Source: Kitasatospora humi (GTDB lineage: Bacteria; Actinomycetota; Actinomycetes; Streptomycetales; Streptomycetaceae). From it: a stretch of 64,000 nt of DNA. The stretch is from NCBI RefSeq assembly GCF_020907985.1, contig NZ_JAJJPA010000010.1, forward strand, positions 104,021-168,020, in the 5' to 3' direction. Shown in pieces: positions 52,575 to 61,480 of this stretch (within the stretch, counting starts at the first letter, position 1; the number at the start of each line of letters is the position of its first letter). The translations under genes and the position numbers were made by a program. The notes under the pieces were generated by a model. It saw nothing but the letters and a program-made list of their open reading frames with translations. It was not told the origin of the DNA and ran no database searches.

Positions 52575-52843
52575 CGCCTCCCGCCGCTCGCGGTTGCGGC
52601 CGGCGCGCACCGGTCGTAGCCGCACCCTGCCCCTGACCTGCCCCCGCCCCGGCCTCTGTCCCGGGTGCGGGGCCGGTCGGGGCCGCCCCCGGTCAGCCCG
52701 GCCGATCCGGTGGGCGGCCGACTTTGCGGGAGCGGCAGGGGCCGTTCGGTGTGCCCGTACGGCCGTCCCGTGTGACTCTGGAGCGGAGCTGTTCCGCCGC
52801 CGGGATCCCCGCGGATGCCGGCCGTTGGAAGGGACCGTCGTCC

Positions 52844-53830
52844 GTGGCCGCTCCGCTCCCGCCGTTCCACCGCCCCGCTCGCTCCCCCCACCGCTTTCCG
52901 CGCCGCTCGCCGCGCAGTTCGCCGCGCCGCGCCGCGCCGCCCCGCCGGCTCGCCGCCGGGGCGACCCTCGCCCTCCCGCTGCTGCTCACCGCCGTGCTGC
53001 CGGTCGCCGCGCAGGCCGATCCCACCGACGGGAGCCGGCCCACCCAATCCGCGTCCGGGCCGTCGCACCCGCAGCTGCGGCCGATACCCGAGCCCGGCAG
53101 GACGCCCACCGACCCGGGCAGCGCCGGGACGGACCAGGGCGCGGCCGGGACCACCGGCGGCACCACGCTCGGGGGCGGGACCGCCGGCCGGCCCGGCCCG
53201 GCCGGTGCGCCCGGATCGCCCCCGGCGGTGCCGCCCCCGGCGGTGCCGCTCCCGGCCGCCACCGCCACCGCCGACCAGCCCTCGCCCCAGCAGAACGGCA
53301 AGCCCGGCACCGATCCCAGCGGCGCGGCCACCGTCCCGTCCGCCACCCCGCCGGGCTCCCCGTCGGACCCTCCCACCGCGACGGCGGTCCACCCGGCCTC
53401 CCCCGCCCCACCGGGGGCCGTCCCGACCGACCCGACCGATGACCCGACCGACCCGACCGACTCGACGGAGTCGGCGGACTCGAACGCCCCGCTCGACCCG
53501 GGAGCCCCGGCCCACGACCAGACCCCCGGCCAGGGCACGAACGCGCTGACGCTCGGCGACCCGTCGGCGGCGCAGACGCCGGCCGGTCCGGCCCGGGGCA
53601 CCGGCGACCCGTCGGCGAGCGCCCCCGCCACCGCCCCGCCGACCACCGCCGGGCCGGTCGCCGGGCCGCCGGTCGCCGGGCCGGCCGCGGTGGTCCCGGC
53701 GGGCGCGCCGGCCCCGGCCGCCGCCGTCCGGTTCAGCGGCCCGGTGGTGCTGGTGCTGCCGATGGGCGCGGGACTGGTGCTGATCGGTCTGGGGCTCGCC
53801 CTGGTGGGTCTGCGACTGCGCCGCGGTTGA
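52844..53830 (+). CDS. Pro/Thr/Ala-rich single-pass exported protein
   Basis: 328 residues. Long basic Arg/Pro N-terminus and signal peptide (LAAGATLALPLLLTAVLPVA), then about 220 low-complexity residues with DPTD repeats (TDPTDDPTDPTDSTESADSN), and a C-terminal helix (VVLVLPMGAGLVLIGLGLAL) with RLRRG. No LPxTG or LAxTG motif. GGAAGGGA 10 nt before the GTG supports the start. Probably a wall-spanning stalk; function unknown. Confidence 0.7.
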   Translation: MAAPLPPFHRPARSPHRFPRRSPRSSPRRAAPPRRLAAGATLALPLLLTAVLPVAAQADPTDGSRPTQSASGPSHPQLRPIPEPGRTPTDPGSAGTDQGAAGTTGGTTLGGGTAGRPGPAGAPGSPPAVPPPAVPLPAATATADQPSPQQNGKPGTDPSGAATVPSATPPGSPSDPPTATAVHPASPAPPGAVPTDPTDDPTDPTDSTESADSNAPLDPGAPAHDQTPGQGTNALTLGDPSAAQTPAGPARGTGDPSASAPATAPPTTAGPVAGPPVAGPAAVVPAGAPAPAAAVRFSGPVVLVLPMGAGLVLIGLGLALVGLRLRRG

Positions 53831-53897
53831 GGCCCCGAGCTGCGCCCGGCGGGTCGGTCGGTTGACCCTGCTCAGCGCGGAAGCATATGAAGGGGGT

Positions 53898-54518
53898 ATG
53901 ACGAAGCCGCTGAACGAACGGCCGGAGCACGAGCCGTATCAGGGATCGACCGGGTCGAACGGGCGGTCCGAGGAGAACCCGCAGGTGCTGATCGTCGGCC
54001 CGGACGGCCTGGCGGTCGGCGGTGCCGCCGGGCGGCTGCACGACCGGTCCGCGGGCGAGGGCGGCGAGCAGCGGGAGCTGCCGGTGACCGAGATGGTCGA
54101 GCAGCCCGCCAAGGTCATGCGGATCGGCAGCATGATCAAGCAGCTGCTGGAGGAGGTCAGGGCGGCGCCCCTGGACGAGGCGAGCCGGGCCCGGCTGAAG
54201 GACATCCACGCCAGTTCGATCAAGGAGCTGGAGAAGGGCCTGGCCCCGGAGCTGGTCGAGGAGCTGGAGCGGCTGTCGCTGCCGTTCACCGAGGACAGCA
54301 TCCCCACCGAGGCCGAGCTGCGGATCGCCCAGGCCCAGCTGGTCGGCTGGCTGGAGGGCCTGTTCCACGGCATCCAGACCGCGCTGTTCGCCCAGCAGAT
54401 GGCGGCCCGCGCGCAGCTGGAGCAGATGCGCCGGGCGCTGCCGCCGGGTGTGCTGGGCGATTCGGAGGGCGACGAGCCGGGCGAGGGGCGCGGTATCCGT
54501 TCGGGTCCTTACCTGTAG
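53898..54518 (+). CDS. bpa: Bacterial proteasome activator Bpa/PafE
   Basis: 206 residues. Bpa forms a dodecameric ring that opens the 20S proteasome without ATP. The core helices match (VTEMVEQPAKVMRIGSMIKQ, RLKDIHASSIKELEKGLAPE, AQLVGWLEGLFHGIQTALFA), and the C-terminus ends GPYL, the proteasome-docking motif (GQYL in mycobacteria). The ATG at 53898 has a very close AGGGGG. Genes of the proteasome itself are not in the window. Confidence 0.92.
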   Translation: MTKPLNERPEHEPYQGSTGSNGRSEENPQVLIVGPDGLAVGGAAGRLHDRSAGEGGEQRELPVTEMVEQPAKVMRIGSMIKQLLEEVRAAPLDEASRARLKDIHASSIKELEKGLAPELVEELERLSLPFTEDSIPTEAELRIAQAQLVGWLEGLFHGIQTALFAQQMAARAQLEQMRRALPPGVLGDSEGDEPGEGRGIRSGPYL

Positions 54519-54544
54519 CACCTCGGGCTGACCGGCCCTCAGCG

Positions 54545-54575
54545 CCGCGCCCCTGCGGGTTTCGCCGGGGCGCGG
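54545..54575 (+). terminator. Hairpin after bpa
   Basis: Perfect 9-bp stem CCGCGCCCC/GGGGCGCGG with a 13-nt loop, 27 bp after the bpa stop. Confidence 0.65.
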
Positions 54576-54672
54576 GGCCGATACCCTGACGCCGGGTGTT
54601 CCCACCCACGTCTCAGAGACCACCATTCACGGCGGTGGCCGACCGGTCGCGCCGAGGGGGAAGCAGAGGACC

Positions 54673-56103
54673 ATGAGCGAGGACGGCATCGCCGGAGTGG
54701 ACCAGCCGCAGCCGCAGCTGCACTCGCTGGGTAACGGCCGGTACGTGCTGCAGCACCTGCTGGGGCAGGGCGGCATGGCCTCGGTCCACCTGGCCCACGA
54801 CAAGGTGCTCGGCCGCCCGGTCGCGATCAAGACGCTGCACACCGAGCTGGGTCGCGAGTCGTCGTTCCGCGAGCGGTTCCGCCGCGAGGCGCAGGCGGTG
54901 GCCCGGCTGCAGCACACCAACATCGTCACGGTGTACGACAGCGGTGAGGAGGTCTTCGCCGACGGTGCGACCGTGCCGTACATCGTGATGGAGTACGTCG
55001 AGGGCCAGTCGCTGCGCGACGTGCTGAACCAGGCGATCGCCGAGCACGGCGCGATGCCCACCGAGCAGGCGCTGAAGATCACCGCCGCGGTGCTGGCCGC
55101 GCTGGACGTCTCGCACGACCAGGGGCTGGTGCACCGCGACATCAAGCCGGGCAACGTCATGGTGAACACCAAGGGCGTCGTCAAGGTGATGGACTTCGGC
55201 ATCGCCCGGGCCATGCAGTCGGGGGTCACCTCGATGACCCAGACCGGCATGGTGGTCGGCACCCCGCAGTACCTGTCGCCCGAGCAGGCGCTGGGCAAGA
55301 GCGTGGACGCCCGCTCCGACCTGTACTCGGTCGGCTGCATGCTCTTCGAACTGCTCACCGGCCAGCTGCCGTTCGACGGTGACTCGCCGTTCTCGATCGC
55401 CTACAAGCACGTCCAGGAGGAGCCGCCGGCGCCGTCCGGCCTGAACCGCGCGGTCACCCCGGCGGTGGACGCGCTGGTCGCCCGGGCGCTGCGCAAGGAC
55501 CCGGCGCACCGGTTCCCGACCGCCGAGGCGATGCGCGAGGAGGTCGAGCGGGTCGCGGCCGGCGAGAAGACGGGCGGCACGCCGCTGATGGCCGGCCCAC
55601 TGGTGATCGGCCAGGGTCCGTCGGCCGCGCACTCCTCGGGGCTGAAGAACTTCGCGCCGGTGCCCGGGGACATCAACACCCCGACCCCGCAGGTGCAGCA
55701 GCCCTACCAGCCGCCGCAGGCCGGGCCGTACGGGCCGCAGACCCCGCCGCCGGCGCAGTACCCGACTCCGCTGGGCCAGCAGCAGTTCCAGACGCCGCCG
55801 CCGGCGCAGTACCCGACACCGATGGGTCAGCAGCAGTTCCAGACCCCGCCGCCGGCCTTCGCACAGCCGACGCCCACTCCGGCGCCGATGCCGGTCCACG
55901 GGGGCGGCTTCGCCCCGGTGAAGGCGAACAGCGGCAACGGCTGCTCGACGGCGCTCGTGGTGGTCGGTGTGATCATCGGTGTGATCATCCTGTTCATCAT
56001 CATCATCGCCATCGTGGTGACCAAGACCGACAGCTCCAGCAGCAGCCTGCCGAGTCTGACCGCGCACGTGGCGCAGTTGTTGCCGGACCAGGCGCAGCGG
56101 TAG
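54673..56103 (+). CDS. Transmembrane Ser/Thr protein kinase 1
   Basis: 476 residues, PknB-like. Kinase domain about 20-285: LLGQGGMASVHLA, Lys53 in VAIK, catalytic loop HRDIKPGN (Asp156), DFG and activation-loop GTPQYLSPEQALG. A Pro/Gln-rich juxtamembrane region has a 17-residue duplication (PPPAQYPTPLGQQQFQT). One helix (ALVVVGVIIGVIILFIIIII) ends in a very short outer tail, so there are no PASTA domains. All catalytic residues present. GAGG before the ATG. Followed by a second kinase after 120 bp. Confidence 0.95.
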   Translation: MSEDGIAGVDQPQPQLHSLGNGRYVLQHLLGQGGMASVHLAHDKVLGRPVAIKTLHTELGRESSFRERFRREAQAVARLQHTNIVTVYDSGEEVFADGATVPYIVMEYVEGQSLRDVLNQAIAEHGAMPTEQALKITAAVLAALDVSHDQGLVHRDIKPGNVMVNTKGVVKVMDFGIARAMQSGVTSMTQTGMVVGTPQYLSPEQALGKSVDARSDLYSVGCMLFELLTGQLPFDGDSPFSIAYKHVQEEPPAPSGLNRAVTPAVDALVARALRKDPAHRFPTAEAMREEVERVAAGEKTGGTPLMAGPLVIGQGPSAAHSSGLKNFAPVPGDINTPTPQVQQPYQPPQAGPYGPQTPPPAQYPTPLGQQQFQTPPPAQYPTPMGQQQFQTPPPAFAQPTPTPAPMPVHGGGFAPVKANSGNGCSTALVVVGVIIGVIILFIIIIAIVVTKTDSSSSSLPSLTAHVAQLLPDQAQR

Positions 56104-56223
56104 TCGTCGCACGCCTGCGGCCGCCGCGCGCATTCGGGGTGCGGGGGCCGGAGGCGGTAGCGTTCTGGGAAGCGAATCGAAAGGGCGACCGCGACCAGAG
56201 CGTTCGACCCGGGGCGAGGAGTA

Positions 56224-58071
56224 ATGGCACAGACGCAGCAGCCGGGCGACGGCGAGGGAGAGCCCGAGTCCTTCGCGGGTACCGGACCTGGCCGAGGCGA
56301 TGACGCCGACGAGGCGGTCACCCTCCCCCAGCCGCCTTCGGCCGGGGGTACCCCCTTGACTCCGATGCCGAGCGCCGCGGAGGGGACCACGGCCGCCCGC
56401 GCGGCCGACCAGCCGGCCGGTGCGCCCTTCGGCGGCCCGGCCACTCCGGGCCGGGGCGTGTCCGCCCTCGGCACCCTCGGTGGCGGCCGCTACCGGCTGA
56501 CCCACCGCCTGGGCCGCGGCGGCATGGCCGAGGTGCTGGCCGCCCAGGACATCCGGCTCGGCCGCACGGTGGCGGTCAAGCTGCTCCGCGCCGAGCTGGC
56601 CCAGGACGAGGTGGCCCGGCTGCGGTTCACCCGTGAGGCGCACTCGGTCGCCTCGCTCAACCACCACTCGATCGTCGCCGTCTACGACACCGGCGAGGAG
56701 CTGGTGGACGGGGAGTCGACGCCGTACATCGTGATGGAGCTGGTCGAGGGCCGCACGGTCCGCGAGCTGCTGGTGGCCGAGGAGGCGCCGCCGGTCGACC
56801 AGGCGCTGATCATCATCGCCGGGGTGCTGGAGGCGCTGGACTACAGCCACCGGCACGGCATCGTGCACCGGGACATCAAGCCGGCCAACGTGATCATCAC
56901 GACCACCGGCGCCGTCAAGGTGATGGACTTCGGCATCGCCCGGGCGCTGGCCGGTGAGGCCACCACCATGACCCAGACCGGCATGGTGATGGGCACCCCG
57001 CAGTACCTGTCGCCGGAGCAGGCGCTGGGCAAGCAGGTGGACCACCGCTCCGACCTGTACGCGGCCGGCTGCATGCTCTACGAGCTGCTGGCGCTGCGCC
57101 CGCCGTTCACCGGCGACACCCCGCTCTCCGTGGTCTACCAGCACGTCCAGGACGCGCCGGTGCCGCCGTCCCAGGCCAACTCCCGAGTGCCGTGGCAGCT
57201 GGACGAGTTGGTGCTGCGCTCGCTCGCCAAGAACCCGGACGAGCGGTTCCAGAGCGCCGCCGAGTTCCGCGCCCACCTGCAGCACGCGCTGCGCGAGATG
57301 CACTCCGCGTCGGGCGGCTACCCGACCACCGTGCTGGGCGGCGGCACCCCCGCCGACGGCACCGCGGTCACCCAGCTGCTCGGCGGCGTCGGCGACCGCA
57401 CCACGGTGCTGCCCTACGGTTCGGCGGCCGGCGGTTACCAGGGCGGCCCCTACCAGGGGGGTCCGTACCAGGGCGGCGGCCCGGGCGGTGGCGGCGGGCA
57501 GGGCGGCTACGGCGGTGGCGGTCAGGGCGGCCACGGCGGGGACGACGGCTACGGCGAGCCCCGGCCGGGCGGCGGCCGGCGCCGGTTGGCGGCCATCGCG
57601 GTCGGCGTGGTGCTGGTGGTCGCGGCCGTGATCGGCATCGCGATGGCCTCCCAGAACAACCACAACGGTGGCGGCACGACCGGTGGGAGCTCGGTGGCGC
57701 CGAGCGCCCCGGCCTCGGACACCCAGTCGCCGAGCGACGAGCCGACCAGCGACAGCCCGAGCCTGGCCCCGACCACGGCCCCGTCCACGCACGGCCACGC
57801 CTCGAACACCCCGACGTCCTCCAGCGGCGACGGGTACACCAGCCAGCCGACCTCCCGGGGCCACTCCAGCCCGACCGCGACGTCGACCGGGGAGGCCACG
57901 GCCACCGGCGAGCCCAGCCCGACCGGCGGTGCGTCGTCGACCGCGTCCTCGGGCTCCACGGCGACCGGTGAGCCGACCTCGGGCGGCGGCACCACCGCCG
58001 CACCGCCGAGCATCCCGGTGCCGACGAAGACCATCGGCGGGCCGCCCAGCGGAGCGGCCTCGCCGCAGTAG
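56224..58071 (+). CDS. Transmembrane Ser/Thr protein kinase 2
   Basis: 615 residues. A disordered N-terminus (1-85) contains residues 33-44 encoded by a palindromic element. Kinase domain about 87-350: LGRGGMAEVLAAQDIRLG, Lys119, HRDIKPANV (Asp217), DFG, GTPQYLSPEQALG. A Gly-rich juxtamembrane stretch (QGGPYQGGPYQGGGPGGGGG), a helix (LAAIAVGVVLVVAAVIGIAM) and a Ser/Thr/Pro-rich outer tail follow. Paralogue of kinase 1 and probably cotranscribed; cross-phosphorylation is likely but inferred. Confidence 0.95.
   Translation: MAQTQQPGDGEGEPESFAGTGPGRGDDADEAVTLPQPPSAGGTPLTPMPSAAEGTTAARAADQPAGAPFGGPATPGRGVSALGTLGGGRYRLTHRLGRGGMAEVLAAQDIRLGRTVAVKLLRAELAQDEVARLRFTREAHSVASLNHHSIVAVYDTGEELVDGESTPYIVMELVEGRTVRELLVAEEAPPVDQALIIIAGVLEALDYSHRHGIVHRDIKPANVIITTTGAVKVMDFGIARALAGEATTMTQTGMVMGTPQYLSPEQALGKQVDHRSDLYAAGCMLYELLALRPPFTGDTPLSVVYQHVQDAPVPPSQANSRVPWQLDELVLRSLAKNPDERFQSAAEFRAHLQHALREMHSASGGYPTTVLGGGTPADGTAVTQLLGGVGDRTTVLPYGSAAGGYQGGPYQGGPYQGGGPGGGGGQGGYGGGGQGGHGGDDGYGEPRPGGGRRRLAAIAVGVVLVVAAVIGIAMASQNNHNGGGTTGGSSVAPSAPASDTQSPSDEPTSDSPSLAPTTAPSTHGHASNTPTSSSGDGYTSQPTSRGHSSPTATSTGEATATGEPSPTGGASSTASSGSTATGEPTSGGGTTAAPPSIPVPTKTIGGPPSGAASPQ
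56321..56355. repeat. GC-rich palindromic element, copy E, in kinase 2 N-terminus
   Basis: CCCTCCCCCAGCCGCCTTCG then GCCGGGGGTACCCCC, the reverse complement of the copy C pattern, in frame. Confidence 0.7.
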
Positions 58072-58076
58072 CGACC

Positions 58077-58113
58077 GCGGGCGCCGACCGGCAGTGAGCC
58101 GGCCGGCGCCCGC
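58077..58113. terminator. Bidirectional terminator after kinase 2
   Basis: 16-bp stem with one mismatch and a 5-nt AGTGA loop, between convergent stops. Confidence 0.8.
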
Positions 58114-58130
58114 TGCCATGAGTCGGCCGG

Positions 58131-59231
58131 TCAGTTCACGAACGCGTCCAGCACCTGCTCGTACTCCTGGCACCACCAGACGGTCTGGGCGGCAGCGGCC
58201 GGGAAGAGCGGATCGGCCCGCCGGTCGGCGCGCTGGTAGCGCCAGCGCAGCATCCAGAAGTCGTTGAGCCGCTCCCACCAGACCCGGTGCACCGCCAGCG
58301 CCAGCTCCGCGGCGTCCGCCCCGGTCGCCGCCCGGTAGCCGCGGGCGTAGCGGCGCACCCGGGCCAGGTCCAGCACGCCGGTCACCGGGTGGTTGAAGAC
58401 CAGGGTGGCCGCCCGCACCGCCTCCTCGGCGCGCGGCCGCACCCGCAGCCGGTCCCAGTCCAGCACGGCGGTCACCCGGTCGCCCAGGTGCAGCAGGTTG
58501 AGCCCGTGGAAGTCCCCGTGCACCCAGCCGGACCGGCCGATGGCGGTGGGGCGGGGGCGCCGGTGCCGGTGGCCGACCAGCAGGTCGAGCCGCTCGGCCA
58601 GCCGGCGTTCGGCGAGCCGGTCGAAGGCGCCGTACGGCCGGTGCCGGGCGGCCAGGCCGCGCAGCTCGGCGATCAGCGCGGCGGTGGTGTCCGGGTCGGC
58701 GCTGGGCAGGGTGGTGGGCTGGGTGACGGGGGCGCAGACCTCGGCGAGCGCGCCGTGCAGTCGGCCGAGCAGGGCGCCGAGCGCGGCGCACCGGTCCGGG
58801 CCGAGCTCGGCGCCGGTGCGGTGCCGCCCCGCCGCCCAGGGGTAGAGGGCGAACCGGCGGCCCAGCACGGTGGTGACGGTGCGGCCGGTGCGGTCCGGCA
58901 GCGGCGGCGGCACCGGCAGGCCGAGGGCGGCCAGCCGGGTGGTGGCGTGGTGCTGGGCGGCGATCGCGGCCTGGGTCGCCGTGGTCTGGTCGACGTAGCA
59001 CTTGAGGAAGTAGCGGCCGGTGCTGGTGGTGATCCGGTAGCTGCGGTTGAGCAGTCCCTCGGCGACCGGCTCGACGGCCAGCACCCGGCCGGTCCGGTAG
59101 CGGCGCAGCACCCGCTCGAGGGCCCAGCCCGGGATCGGGGGGCTGAGCGTGCCGACCGGTGGTGCGTCCGCGTCGGGCCCGTCGATCTCGGCGAAACCGG
59201 CTGCAAACGCGACAATCTGACTCTCTGTCAC
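58131..59231 (-). CDS. APH-fold phosphotransferase
   Basis: 366 residues of the aminoglycoside phosphotransferase/choline kinase fold. N-lobe VEPVAEGLLNRSYRITTSTG and YFLKCYVDQTTA (Lys), catalytic loop WVHGDFHGLNLLHLGD, metal motif AVLDWDRLRVRPRAEE. Probably a small-molecule kinase related to homoserine/hydroxylamine kinases; substrate unknown, and resistance should not be assumed. GTG at 59231 without a clear ribosome site. Confidence 0.85.
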   Translation of the reverse strand: MTESQIVAFAAGFAEIDGPDADAPPVGTLSPPIPGWALERVLRRYRTGRVLAVEPVAEGLLNRSYRITTSTGRYFLKCYVDQTTATQAAIAAQHHATTRLAALGLPVPPPLPDRTGRTVTTVLGRRFALYPWAAGRHRTGAELGPDRCAALGALLGRLHGALAEVCAPVTQPTTLPSADPDTTAALIAELRGLAARHRPYGAFDRLAERRLAERLDLLVGHRHRRPRPTAIGRSGWVHGDFHGLNLLHLGDRVTAVLDWDRLRVRPRAEEAVRAATLVFNHPVTGVLDLARVRRYARGYRAATGADAAELALAVHRVWWERLNDFWMLRWRYQRADRRADPLFPAAAAQTVWWCQEYEQVLDAFVN

Positions 59232-59307
59232 GCCCGTTGATCGTAGTGAAACGGGCTGATCACCGTCCGGTTGGCCGGATGTGCCCAATCGGTGATCGAA
59301 AGCTGCC

Positions 59308-59967
59308 TCAGTGCTGCTGATCCCTGCCCAGTCGTGCGACGTAGGCGGCCGCCTGGGTGCGCCGCTCCATGCCGAGCTTGGCCAGCAGGCTGGAGACGTA
59401 GTTCTTCACCGTCTTCTCGGCGAGGTGCAGTTCGCCGCCGATCTGCCGGTTCGTCAGGCCCTTGCCGATCAGCTCCAGGATCCGCCGCTCCTGCCGGGTG
59501 AGTTGCGCCAGCTTCTCGTCCTTTGGCTCGCCGCCGGTGCGCAGCCGTTCCAGCACCCGCGAGGTGGCCGCCGGATCGAGCAGCGACTTGCCGGCCGCCA
59601 CGTCGCGCACCGCCGAGAGCAGGTCGGTGCCGCGGATCGCCTTGAGCACGTAACCGGAGGCGCCGGCCATGATCGAGTCGAAGAGCGAATCGTCGTCGGA
59701 GAACGAGGTGAGCATCAGGCAGCGGACCCCGGGGTGGCGGGAGCGCACCTCGCGGCAGACCTCGATTCCATTACCGTCCGGTAGCCTCACGTCCAGTACC
59801 GCGACGTCGGGCAGCACCGCGGGGATCCGGCTGAGCGCCTCGGCCGCGGTGCCGGCCTCGCCGACCACCTCGATGTCCGGTTCTGCGGACAGGAGCTCAC
59901 GAACTCCGCGTCGGACAATCTCATGATCATCCAGTAGGAAAACCCTGATTTGTCCGTTTTTGCTCAT
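59308..59967 (-). CDS. NarL/FixJ-family response regulator
   Basis: 219 residues. Receiver domain: [20 protein letters not shown], phospho-acceptor Asp59 in [11 protein letters not shown], and conserved Lys in YVLKAI. LuxR-type helix-turn-helix: [20 protein letters not shown], then [20 protein letters not shown]. DevR-like. No histidine kinase is adjacent. GGGAG 9 nt before ATG 59967. It diverges from bkdFGH and may regulate it; that is inferred. Confidence 0.95.
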   Translation of the reverse strand: MSKNGQIRVFLLDDHEIVRRGVRELLSAEPDIEVVGEAGTAAEALSRIPAVLPDVAVLDVRLPDGNGIEVCREVRSRHPGVRCLMLTSFSDDDSLFDSIMAGASGYVLKAIRGTDLLSAVRDVAAGKSLLDPAATSRVLERLRTGGEPKDEKLAQLTRQERRILELIGKGLTNRQIGGELHLAEKTVKNYVSSLLAKLGMERRTQAAAYVARLGRDQQH

Positions 59968-60326
59968 TGACAAATGCTCCCATACCCCCACAGGGATGAT
60001 CTATCGCCCGCACTGCCGGTCCGCACAATCCGTCCGAGCAACCCCCTTACGCGAAAGGCCGCGCCCGGATAGCGTGCGCAGGTGTCCTGACGTGCGCCCC
60101 CGGGAAGGCTGACCGCCACCCGGTTCCAGCCCCACCCGGTCGGAAAAGTAGGACGTCCTAGCGCAGGAGCGCCCAACGCGCTCGCTGGGTAACGTTCTCG
60201 TGGGAAAGCCGTCGGCAAAGGATCACCGCCTGCCACGTCATCGGCCGCTCACCCGGTGCGCCGAGCGCGGAGGTGACCGGACCGGCACCGGCGACCCCGG
60301 GCGGCCGGACAGACCGAGGAGTGAAC
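59968..60326. promoter_or_regulatory. Divergent promoter region between response regulator and bkdFGH
   Basis: No gene in 359 bp. Contains a perfect 12-bp palindrome TAGGACGTCCTA (60149-60160), a candidate regulator site, about 165 bp before bkdF. Confidence 0.5.
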
Positions 60327-61472
60327 GTGACCGTCAAAAGCACGTCGAGGGCGCGCAAGAAGGCCGCCCCCGGCGTCCCCGACAGCGCCCGTACCGGGCA
60401 GGACGCCCCCGCTGAGCTCGTGCAGTTGCTCACCCCCGAGGGCGACCGGGTGGAGAACCCCGAGTTCCCGCTCACCGTCAGCCCGGAGGAACTGCGCGCG
60501 CTCTACCGCGACCTGGTCCTGGTGCGCCGGTTCGACGGCGAGGCCACCGCGCTGCAGCGCCAGGGCGAACTGGGCCTGTGGGCCTCACTGCTGGGCCAGG
60601 AGGCGGCCCAGGTCGGCAGCGGCCGCGCGATGCGCGAGGGCGACTACGCCTTCCCCACCTACCGCGAGCACGGCGTCGCCTGGTGCCGCGGGGTGGACCC
60701 GCTCAACCTGCTCGGGATGTTCCGCGGCGTGAACCACGGCGGTTGGGACCCGAACGAGAAGAACTTCCACCTCTACACCATCGTGATCGGCTCCCAGACG
60801 CTGCACGCGACGGGCTACGCGATGGGCATCACCAAGGACGGCGCCGAGGACGCGGTGATCGCCTACTTCGGCGACGGCGCCTCCAGCCAGGGTGACGTCA
60901 ACGAGGCGTTCACCTTCGCCTCGGTGTACAACGCGCCGGTGGTGTTCTTCTGCCAGAACAACCAGTGGGCGATCTCCGAGCCCACCGTCAACCAGACCAA
61001 GATCCCGCTGTACCGCCGGGCCTCCGGCTTCGGCTTCCCGGGCGTGCGGGTGGACGGCAACGACGTGCTGGCCTGCCTCGCGGTCACCCGCTGGGCGCTG
61101 GACCGGGCCCGCAACGGCGGCGGCCCGGTGCTGATCGAGGCGTTCACCTACCGGATGGGCGCGCACACCACCTCGGACGACCCGACCCGCTACCGCTCCG
61201 CCGAGGAGACCGAGGCCTGGAAGGCCAAGGACCCGATCGCGCGGCTGCGGGCCCACCTGGAGAAGGAGGGCCTGGCGGACGAGGAGTTCTTCGCCGCGGT
61301 CGACACCGAGAGCGAGGCGCTCGGCCTGCGGGTCCGGGAGGGCGTCCGTTCGATGCCGGACCCGGACCCGACCCTGATCTTCGACCACGTGTACGCCGAG
61401 CCGCACGCCCTGGTGGAAGAGGAGCGGGCCGAATACGTGGCCTACGCGCAGTCGTTCGAGGGTGGGGAGTAA
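60327..61472 (+). CDS. bkdF: Branched-chain 2-oxoacid dehydrogenase E1 alpha
   Basis: 381 residues. With BkdG it decarboxylates 2-oxoacids of Val, Leu and Ile using thiamine diphosphate, feeding branched fatty-acid and polyketide starters. The ThDP motif is AYFGDGASSQGDVNEAFTFA to CQNNQWAIS; YRMGAHTTSDDPTRYRS carries the phosphorylation-loop equivalent. GAGGA 7 nt before the GTG at 60327 selects it over the GTG at 60321. First gene of bkdFGH. A pyruvate dehydrogenase annotation is possible, but gene order favours Bkd. Confidence 0.92.
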   Translation: MTVKSTSRARKKAAPGVPDSARTGQDAPAELVQLLTPEGDRVENPEFPLTVSPEELRALYRDLVLVRRFDGEATALQRQGELGLWASLLGQEAAQVGSGRAMREGDYAFPTYREHGVAWCRGVDPLNLLGMFRGVNHGGWDPNEKNFHLYTIVIGSQTLHATGYAMGITKDGAEDAVIAYFGDGASSQGDVNEAFTFASVYNAPVVFFCQNNQWAISEPTVNQTKIPLYRRASGFGFPGVRVDGNDVLACLAVTRWALDRARNGGGPVLIEAFTYRMGAHTTSDDPTRYRSAEETEAWKAKDPIARLRAHLEKEGLADEEFFAAVDTESEALGLRVREGVRSMPDPDPTLIFDHVYAEPHALVEEERAEYVAYAQSFEGGE

Positions 61473-61480
61473 GTCCGACC

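Noticed and set aside
54613..59001. 1462-codon minus-strand open frame opposite both kinases
   Set aside because: Antisense shadow of catalytically complete kinases.
58131..59231. Aminoglycoside resistance gene
   Set aside because: The APH fold is shared by many metabolite kinases, and the gene sits in a conserved housekeeping neighbourhood.
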